Positions 56,990 through 64,000 of a stretch of DNA of 64,000 nucleotides are shown here, one piece after another. Position 1 is the stretch's first letter. Each line of letters starts with the position of its first letter. The notes under the pieces were generated by a model, which did no database searches, had not been told where the DNA came from, and saw nothing but the letters and a program-made list of their open reading frames with translations. The stretch is from contig OY855905.1 in the NCBI GenBank assembly GCA_963693305.1, positions 17,684,937 through 17,748,936 on the forward strand. Direction: 5' to 3'. The translations under genes were made by a program, and so were the position numbers. The stretch comes from Meandrina meandrites. Taxonomy: Eukaryota; Cnidaria; Anthozoa; Scleractinia; Meandrinidae.

Positions 56990-57225
56990 CTACCACCAAA
57001 CTTGCCACATAATGAATTCAAAGCTCTGCACAATCTTCGCAAAGACCAAGAATGACTTGTCATCTCTGCCAATAAAGTCATTGGTACTGTTGTCATGGAT
57101 CGGAAGGACTATAATGACAAGGTACAGCAAATGCTTAATGACCAAAAGAACTACAATGTTCTAAATAAAGACCCCACACAGCAAACAGAAAGGAAGCTCA
57201 ATGAAAAATTGGCCAAACTTGTAGG
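56990..57225 (+). pseudogene. Penelope-like RT, N-terminal fragment
   Basis: Frame reading LPHNEFKALHNLRKDQE, a stop, LVISANKVIGTVVMDRKDYN, then DKVQQMLNDQKNYNVLNKDP and ERKLNEKLAKL. The A-x-K-G-x-x-VVMDRxDY motif is typical of the N-terminal part of Penelope-like RTs. Here the usual ADKGN is altered to ANKVI. The fragment ends where the foldback element begins. Confidence 0.75.
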
Positions 57226-59003
57226 GTGACTCCATTGTTATTGCGGGTGCACTTGTCCATGACAAACTTTGGGTTGTAACTTTTAGGCTTTCACACAATG
57301 GCTGTGAAACTTTGGGAAAATGTTCACTTGTCATTTGGTAATAATTATATGAAGTTTGATTTTACTGAGGAAAAATGTTTTTTTATGATATTGACATTTA
57401 ACTAGACCCCACTTTTTTAACAAAATCCCATCCAGTACAAAAATTTTGCTGATGGCTATAGTTTTTGCTAAATTTGTGGAATCAGCTTAGATTGACTAAA
57501 TACACACCATAGCCAAGTTTCAGGAAAATTGTTGGAACAGAAGAGCAGAAATGTTAACGTCATGTAAATTTAAGTCTAACATTCTACTGTAAGTTATTAT
57601 ACTTGACGCTCAAAGAAGAAACAAGCCACGAAACCAAATTTTTGTGAGAAATGAGCTTCTCCAATGCTTGCTGAATCAGAGTGCCTAGCTGATTGTCAAT
57701 CGTGCAAACTTTTAAAAAGTATTCACTAGTTCTGACAATAAAATGCTCGAAAGCCTTCTCAAACCTGCAAAGTTGTGCTTCGCAGAACTTTTTGAATATT
57801 ATACAGCCGTTTGTGTAAATTCCTTCTACATGAATTTCAAGGTTCTACAATGTTTTTGCATTGATTTTTGCTGCTGTGCTGTGCCGTGAATTGGAGAATT
57901 GTTGTTGGGATTATAAGTTACTCCACGACTGATCTCTGGTGAAGGAGTCAAGCAGTTTTGTTTATACAATTATTATACTAAATGAGTGTGTCATTTACTC
58001 CAAGAATTCACACCTTTATCAGGGGGGCTTCCATGCATGTGTGATGCTCCATGGAGTAAACATGGGATGCAATGTAATTAACTGAGGGATTACGCGACAA
58101 TTAAATTTTTCCAACAACATAAGCAAAACTCGAACCGCCACTATCAGCAATAAACGTCAGTCTTTCAAAGAGTGCATTTAAAGAGTCAATTGGTCAATCC
58201 TCTCTTCCAGTAGCTGGGTTGGTGCATACATCACGAACACCCCCTTTATAAAGATGTGAATACCTGGGATCACTGCCGCACATGCCCATTTCATATTCTT
58301 AAGTGTATCGACAAAACTGCTCATCTGGTTTGCTACGGATCAGTCGCAGAGTAGGTTATAATCCTAATGACAATTCACCAATTTCACAGCACAGCACAGC
58401 AGCAAAAATCGACTGCAAAAAGTATTGCAGAACCTTGAAATCAATGTAGGAAGAGTTTCAAACAAAAGGGTTGTATAATTTTCAAGACATTTTCAGAAAC
58501 ACAACTTTGGAGGTTGGGGTAGGTTGTAGAGCATTTTTCAATTTTCAGTTACGGAATTAGCAGATACTTTTTAACAGTTCACATGATTGACAATCAGCTA
58601 GGCACTCTGATTCAGCAAGCATTGGAGAGACTTCTTACTTGTTTCCTCCTCGAGCATTAAGTATAGAAACTTTCAGTAAAATATCAGAGTTGAATTTAAA
58701 TGACCTTACATTTCCGCTCTTCTGCTCTAACAATTTTTCTGAAACTTGGCGATGGTATGTATTAAGTCAATATAAGCTGATTCTGGAAATTTAGCAAAAA
58801 ATCAGAGGGGAGAGGGGTCCAAAGAAATGCCAATATCATTAAAAATATTTTTCTTCAGTAAAATCGAATTTCTTATCATTATTACCAAATGATAGGTGAA
58901 CATTTTCCCAAAGTTTCCCAGCCATCACATTGAAGCCTAAAAAGTTATAACCCAAAGTTTGTCATGGACAAGGGCACCCACAATAACTACATAGTCACCT
59001 TAA
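57226..59003. mobile_element. Foldback element of 1.78 kb inside the Penelope copy
   Basis: Inverted arms 57226-57890 and about 58385-59003 share, in inverted order, ATTGYGGGTGCMCTTGTCCA, AAACTTTGGGTTRTAACTTT, AAACTTTGGGAAAATGTTCA, CAATGCTTGCTGAATCAGAG, TGCCTAGCTGATTGTCAATC and TTGCTGCTGTGCTGTGC. The centre is about 490 bp. The ends read AGGGTGACTC and AGTCACCT. Downstream it abuts AAAGGGGCTTTGTCAC, a repeat also present inverted at 4965-5200. Confidence 0.75.
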
Positions 59004-59299
59004 AGGGGCTTTGTCACAGATTTTAACATATTTGCGAACAGCCACAATACATAATTACATGTATTTTTGCTGGAAACCTAAAAATAATGGTTCATTTTAA
59101 TTGCCGGTAACAGTTCCTATATTAGAGCACTGAAACCGTTTACAAGTGTCTTTGGCTGCAGATGGCTAGGATGGAAATGGATGTAACTTAAACAATTGAA
59201 GTTAAACTTTTCAACTTGTCTCCACACGTCTTCCACAATAACATCAAAGTGGCTAAGAAAGCCCACCAGACCAATGGCGGTTTATTTCCCAAACAGAAA

Positions 59300-59590
59300 G
59301 ACCAGACCCATGGGGCCATTTATTCTATTCCCTGCCAGGATTGTGATAAGAGCTACATCAGAGAACCAAACTCAAATTTGCCACCTGGTTGAAAGAACAC
59401 CAGAAAGAGGTAGAACATAAACAGCCACAAAAGTCAGCTTTCGTAACATCATGGCCACTCTGTCTCCTGGGACTCTTCCAAAAATCTATGTGCAAGTGCA
59501 AATTGGCGCAACCTTTGCCTTTTAGAAGTATGTGAAATAAACAGCTGCAGGAGTGCGCAATATTACAAAAATGGCACAAATTCACCACAC
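59300..59590 (+). pseudogene. Penelope-like GIY-YIG endonuclease remnant
   Basis: GAIYSIPCQDCDKSYIRE marks the GIY-YIG core with its CxxC knuckle. The catalytic-site glycine of YIGE is replaced (YIRE). Frameshifted continuation: EHQKEVEHKQPQKSAF, then WDSSKNLCASANWRNLCLLE and EINSCRSA. This is the expected C-terminal order for Penelope-like elements. It lies 100 bp upstream of the 3' end motif. Confidence 0.8.
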
Positions 59591-59760
59591 GAGTTAATTG
59601 TGGCTTGACCTGATTAACCTTCTTAAATTTTTCACAATTTCTTTGTATACTATGTGCTTATGTTACATGCTATTTTTTCTTATCACTGTTACCTCTGATG
59701 AAGGCTGTAGTTTCAGCTGAAACGTTGGGATGCTATTTAATTTGTTTTTATACATTTTTA

Positions 59761-60635
59761 GACATTTTTTAAACAAGAATAACATTTTCAACATTTTTAT
59801 AACATGTCTTCACCAAAGAGGAGGAGTGAATAGTGGTGAGGATTAATTATTTTACTGAACTGCAAAGGAACAAGGTAAATATTCCCCACTTTGTTGGATA
59901 ATTGTCTTATTACATAAATATACCAAACCAGTTTGATAGCTGGCCCAAAATTTAAAAGTTCTATCTACAATGAAAAATTGTAAGGCCCTTGAAAAGACTG
60001 AACCCTGCAAGTGTGTTGACAGTGACAGTGTAGGGAATGTCACATGACAGGTCTGACAAATTAACAGGAGATCAACCAAAGTAAAGAATCTGACCAATTT
60101 TATGCTGAAATTGTTCTTTTAATTGGTACATGTACTTTTTTACTGAATATGAATGAAACATTGTTTAAGAGTTTCTTTACAAGTGAATGCAACCTTTGAA
60201 GGCAGGACGGACCGATGGAAGGAAGGAATTCATGCATACATGCTTTATTGCCTTAATTTCCCATAATGAAAACATCAATACAGTTTTCACAGGTGATTAT
60301 TACAAATTAAATTTGGGAGGAAGACTAAGGTAACATTCACTGGCTTTTACAAAGTACTGTGGTCTCCCATTTTAAACTCGGAAAATATTTTCTGAGTTTC
60401 CCAGCAGCAGTGGGACCAAATTCACTCCTTCTATCCTGGTATCATTCTATCCAGCCCTACTTACATTACTTCCTGTTAGACTTTTTGTCAAACTAGTGCA
60501 TAGCACTTGTGCTTAAGGTCACATGTGACACCTTAGGTTCATCATTATGCATTTATTAAAAAAAAGGGTATGCACGAAGTGCAACTACTGACATCAGCAA
60601 GTGTACGAAACATTCATGACTGAATAAAATAATTA
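59761..60635. other. No gene recognised
   Basis: AT-rich. The minus-strand open frame at 59852-60097 has no recognisable motif, and 60370-60420 shows a short GAAAATATTTTC dyad. No repeat assignment. Confidence 0.4.
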
Positions 60636-61119
60636 CCTTATTATAGGAAATAAACGCTTCATAAAATTAACACGAATTTGGAAAATTCGCGTTAATTTAA
60701 GTCACGTTAATTTTTGTGAGTGTTAATTTCCGCGCCCTTAATTTAGTGGAGCGTTAATTTCCGTGCCATTAATTAACTGGAGCGTTAATTTCGATTTTTT
60801 GAGCATTAATTATCAGGATGGAGATCCACCGGTATCGTTGGTGCTAAAAGAACGCTGAAAGTAGCGAGATTCGTTGGGTTTTGGATTTTGGTAACTAAAT
60901 AATACCGTAGTGTGTTATAATAAATTTGTTGCTGCTGTCTCTACAAGTTCCATTTCTTTGTGTGTGGTCGCATTAATTTCCTTCATTTTGAAATTTTAGC
61001 ACCTCTTTTGTGTTAATTTCCTTTATTGTAAAGAATTTTTTTGTTCACTTCGTGTTAATTTAAGTCATGTAAATTTCCAATACCTCAATTAACACGAGCG
61101 TTCATTTCCTATAATAAGG
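60636..61119. mobile_element. TA-flanked MITE with GCGTTAATTTCC repeats
   Basis: TA at 60634-60635 and 61120-61121. Termini CCTTATTATAGGAAATAAAC and the complement of CCTTATTATAGGAAATGAAC. The interior has about ten copies of CGTTAATTTCC or TTAATTTCC in both halves, inverted around the centre. A TA target suggests a Tc1/mariner-type transposase. Confidence 0.85.
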
Positions 61120-61356
61120 TATCCTAGAATATGGCACGTGATTTTAAGTGTTCATGTGTGGCACAGATTCTGTGAGCAAAACGTTTACTCAAACGTAACA
61201 TGTAATAAATTGGTTCTGAAAATTGATATCCTTGTTTCAATGATTTATACATCAAAGATTAGAAGTAAAAAATTAGAGTAAATGCATTACAATTCATAAT
61301 TGAAAATGCATTATGCTTTTCTAACATAAAGTGTGGAATGCAATAACCATAATTAC

Positions 61357-61443
61357 CTCCATTGGTACTTGTGTTTTAATCGGAACACCTTTGGAAATCT
61401 TGGACTTTTCCAACAATTTTGTGTCCAAGAATTCATTGCAGAT
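61357..61443 (-). CDS. Possible exon of unknown gene
   Basis: Minus-strand frame of 29 codons (ICNEFLDTKLLEKSKISKGV, then PIKTQVPME) ending at a good donor (GAG|GTAATT). The upstream edge and acceptor are unclear. It could be an N-terminal exon of the rhotekin-like gene or of something else. The composition is protein-like but no motif is recognisable. Confidence 0.22.
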
Positions 61444-61919
61444 TTAGAACTTCCTGAGCTAGCATTGCAGAGAGGTATACCAGGGATATTGTAGTGTGTC
61501 ATGACAGAAGCAGAATTCTAAAATAGCACTTTTAAAAAAAGACCACAAGCGTTAAATTCAAATTTGCACATTTAAACGACGTGTACTTGCTGGCAAACTT
61601 TAAATTAAATATCTGACTCTGTCATGACACACTAGAGGTCTTGACTCATCTTTTTTTGATAAAATCACTGTGCTGTCTTATACTCGATCTGCAAACTTGG
61701 ACACAAAATCATGGATTTTGCAATTTTATGTCTCTGGAAAATTTCAGCTCAATTGTACCCAAAACAGCCAAGATATAAGCTTTTAAAAAGATGTAGGACA
61801 AGCAAAATTTTGCCTAATGAATTTTTCCATAGCCAGGTGTCACCCACGACCTTAAATGCTCAGTATGGTATTCTATAATCATTATGCTTATGGTGGAATG
61901 TTATAAACACATAAGAAAA

Positions 61920-62065
61920 AAAATAAAGAAAGAAAGAAAACAAAAACGAAAAAAGAAAGAAATCGAGTTCACGGACTAGGACTCAAACTCAGGACCTTCA
62001 ATTGTTGTTGCGCTTTGAAGCACAGTAGCTAAATTATCAGTTGAGCAACATAGTGGCAAGGTTAT
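61920..62065 (-). mobile_element. Degenerate tRNA-like SINE with CTTT tail
   Basis: Minus strand: TTGCTCAACTGATAATTTAG (A-box region), then GGTCCTGAGTTTGAGTCCTA (B-box-like), then a (CTTT)n tail corresponding to plus-strand AAAGAAAGAAAG at 61925-61960. Both boxes are decayed. Confidence 0.5.
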
Positions 62066-62229
62066 CTTTGTACCCAGATAATCCTTTATGAACATTACCA
62101 AAGAGTGGAAGGTTAAGCTGTAAGTATCTAATGGCATACAAAGGTAATAGAGAGAGTTGAACTTACAGGTTCATATCTTTATTTCTCAAGGTTTTCGGGT
62201 TTTACAAGAAGGTTCTGGTTATTTTTCGA

Positions 62230-62840
62230 GTTGCAGTGGCTCATTGTGATGGCTGCATAGGGCTGTTATCTGCTAAACCGCTAACACGCTAAAGTGCTAA
62301 CATGTAAACTTTGACAATCAGTTCATTAACTATTCTAGTGAAGGGTGGAAGGCAACTGACTGTATGCACTAGGTAAAATATGTGCATATCGACGTAACTT
62401 TAAGTGAACAACACAAAGACTACATATTTGTTTTGGAATGCTGTTTTCTTTCCTTGTGGTATTATTCTTCCTTGGGTAGAAAAATTTGCGCTAAATGCAT
62501 GCCCAGAAGATAAATCTATTAATTATGTTCTGTACTTGAACTCATGAATGTTGCATGCTTTGCTCTGTGGTAAGATTATTGTAGACTCTGTGGCGTCAAG
62601 TTTAAACCACAAATTAATTCAATTAGACCTTTATGCACCACAGCATGTGAAATAATTCTTGATATGGTTAAGCTTAAGAGTCCTCCCTTGATATTGTACA
62701 TTTCATAAACTGAGAAAAAAAATTGTGTTGATTAATTGATAATATCAGTGTCATAATTGTTTTATTTTTAAAAGCAAAGCAACTGTCATTGATGTTGATA
62801 TCGCTGTGTTTGCAAAGAGCCTCTTTCATAGCATACAGTA
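62230..62840 (+). repeat. Family D element, copy D4 (5' part)
   Basis: Matches D1 18725-19320 (GGCTGYMRTYTGCTAAACCG, ACAACACAAAGACTACATAT, TTGTAGACTYTRTGG, GTGAAATAATTCTTKAT) with more divergence. The terminal palindrome is degraded and the rest of the element is absent. Confidence 0.75.
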
Positions 62841-63126
62841 CTGTGCAAAAGTAATGCACTGCTTGGAGGGACAATTTACTAGAACAAATTAAAGCCTGAT
62901 ATTTCTACAAATTCCTGGTACCTCAACAACAATTCACTATCAGTAGTGCTAATTGCAAGTCCACATATGAAATTTCGCTACACGGGATTGATACAACCTC
63001 ATGGTTATGTAAGTTACAGAATAAATGAAAAATATCTTGGTAATTTTTTGGAGCTGGGTGCTTCAATGCTTCACGAACATGCAAGGCTTATGATATTTAC
63101 ATATCGATCATTGAAAGATTGATTGA

Positions 63127-63432
63127 GTGGATAAACAAGGTTATGCACATAAAACTTGTGAAAAGATTTTGAGCAAGTTTGCTGGATCGAGTTCAGTTAC
63201 TGAAGATTCAATTGCCATTTTTATGAAAACTATGAGCACATTTCATTCTGTGACACCAAAACATCTGCAGCTCTGTGTTGTTAATCCATTAACGCAAACA
63301 GATATCAGTGATCTGATAGTCTTAATTGATAAATTTAGGCTCGATTTCGAGGAAAGAATAAAGACAGGATTCAAGAGAGCACCAGAAATCAAGCCTATGA
63401 TAAATTTAAGTGATCCCAAACCAAACTTTTAA
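63127..63432 (+). CDS. Unrecognised open frame upstream of a Penelope-type end motif
   Basis: 101-codon frame, the first in-frame start reading MDKQGYAHKTCEKILSKFAG, with a charged C-terminus (VLIDKFRLDFEERIKTGFKR). Predicted mostly helical by composition; no motif recognised. About 25 bp after its stop comes GATAATGGCGTCATGAGGTC then GCCGAAACGTCGG, the Penelope-type 3' motif. It could be the end of an unusual Penelope-like or composite element, or a 5' ORF captured by the LINE that follows. Confidence 0.35.
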   Translation: MDKQGYAHKTCEKILSKFAGSSSVTEDSIAIFMKTMSTFHSVTPKHLQLCVVNPLTQTDISDLIVLIDKFRLDFEERIKTGFKRAPEIKPMINLSDPKPNF

Positions 63433-63449
63433 ATGACAGCAATATTACC

Positions 63450-64000
63450 TTTGATAATGGCGTCATGAGGTCGCCGAAACGTCGGGAAATTATATCGTTC
63501 GTTTTTACTTGTCTATGTATTACTAAATCATTGTTAGAAGAACTACAAAGAGAAGAACTACAAAGTGAACTGATGAGTAATTCGATTGATCTTTGCTGCT
63601 TATCTGAGACATGGCTACGAGGTGATATTGACAACTCACTTGTTACCCCAGACGGATATTTAATGCTTCGAAAGGACCGAGCAATCAAAAGAGGTGGTGG
63701 AGTTGCAATTCTGTGCAGGAAGGACTGGAAAATAGAGGAGATAGATGTTCGTGGCAACGAGTACGAGTGTTTGTGGGCAAAGGTATCTACGACCAATCAA
63801 GATTATTTTGTTGCCTCGGTTTACCATCCACCGACCTTTGATTATTGCGAAACTGCTTTTATTGACTTCTTAGTTAATTCCTGCGAAAGCATCCTTGCCA
63901 CCTCACCGAACGCGAGGTTGATTATTGCTGGTGACATTAATAAACTTGATTTGAAATCTCTCACACAACTAAGTGGCCTTTCGCAACTTGTCAAGACTCC
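63450..64000 (+). mobile_element. CR1/L2-like LINE, endonuclease domain, runs off the window
   Basis: Continuous frame from about 63510 to the window end: ELMSNSIDLCCLSETWLRGD (catalytic Glu in SETWL), RAIKRGGGVAILCRKDW, CLWAKVSTTNQDYFVASVYH and ARLIIAGDINKLDL (GDIN, catalytic Asp/Asn). This is an apurinic-type endonuclease of the CR1/L2 kind. The N-terminal strand with the NxRS motif is missing, so the copy is 5'-truncated or joined to other sequence. RT would lie beyond 64000. Confidence 0.85.

Larger units (their letters stand above)
56640..59760 (+). mobile_element. Penelope-like element with inverted terminal motifs, interior replaced
   Basis: The right end (59640-59760) carries CCTCTGATGAAGGCTGTAGT then TTCAGCTGAAACGTTGGG. 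The left end (56640-56740) has the same sequence inverted (GTTTTAGCTGAAACTGCAGC, CTTCATGAGGGGTCAAAG). Between them, on the plus strand, are an RT N-terminal remnant (56990-57225) and a GIY-YIG remnant (59300-59590), separated by a foldback element. The central RT with its catalytic residues is missing. Confidence 0.8.

Noticed and set aside
59852..60097. Minus-strand 81-codon frame
   Set aside because: No motif, no splice context and no conservation evidence available in the window.

Overview
This window looks like nuclear DNA of a cnidarian, most likely a reef-building (scleractinian) coral. It is AT-rich, has no prokaryotic gene layout, and consists almost entirely of transposable elements. 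The best organism markers are a tRNA-headed SINE at 25.5-25.9 kb that I recognise from coral genomes, a Nin-type tRNA SINE at 53.6 kb, Penelope-like elements with GIY-YIG endonuclease, RTE and CR1/L2-like LINEs, a BEL/Pao element and a ZNF862/DUF4371 hAT-like remnant. The species call is inference.

One host gene is supported. Five minus-strand exons (39925-40016, 39727-39842, 22613-22821, 6004-6155, 3955-4083) read as the anillin-homology region and the start of the PH domain of a rhotekin/anillin-family protein. All four splice junctions have GT/AG ends and the reading phases join exactly (0, 2, 1, 0). Two introns are about 16.5 and 16.9 kb, so nearly everything from 6.2 to 39.7 kb is intronic transposon sequence. 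The N-terminal exons and the rest of the PH domain were not found.

Layout. 1-4 kb: a degraded repeat (1324-2111) and unassigned sequence. 4-8 kb: two exons, a protein-like remnant and small repeat fragments. 7.7-12.0 kb: a G-rich TIR element carrying a RecQ-like helicase fragment, a 650-bp dispersed repeat, and a 1.43-kb foldback transposon with a 7-bp target duplication; its unoccupied site is preserved in the repeat copy at 1.3-2.1 kb. 12.7-17.8 kb: a 5.1-kb element with about 0.8-kb inverted arms. 18.7-21.9 kb: nested insertions (family D, then a pogo/Tigger-like element, then a TTAG...CTAA element with hairpin, then a tRNA SINE). 22.6 kb: exon. 23.4-27.5 kb: a TTAA-flanked foldback, an AATGCATT-rich element with a SINE dimer, and a MITE with hairpin. 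28.4-32.2 kb: RTE LINE 3' end, then a hAT-like pseudogene. 33-39 kb: another TTAG element with hairpin, RTE LINE 5' part, BEL/Pao gag, second TTAA foldback, a minisatellite and a MITE. 39.7-40.0 kb: two exons. 40.7-51.4 kb: a fragmented array of about 500-bp units broken by a Penelope-like element, a second copy of the 5-kb family and a family D copy. 53.6-64 kb: SINE, family D copies, two Penelope-like elements, a TA-flanked MITE, and a 5'-truncated CR1/L2-like LINE running off the right edge.

No operons, CRISPR arrays, functional tRNA or rRNA genes were seen. No single novel biochemical system is evident. The most unusual items are the recurrent element-plus-hairpin pairs, the foldback with its in-window empty site, and the palindromic Penelope insertion.
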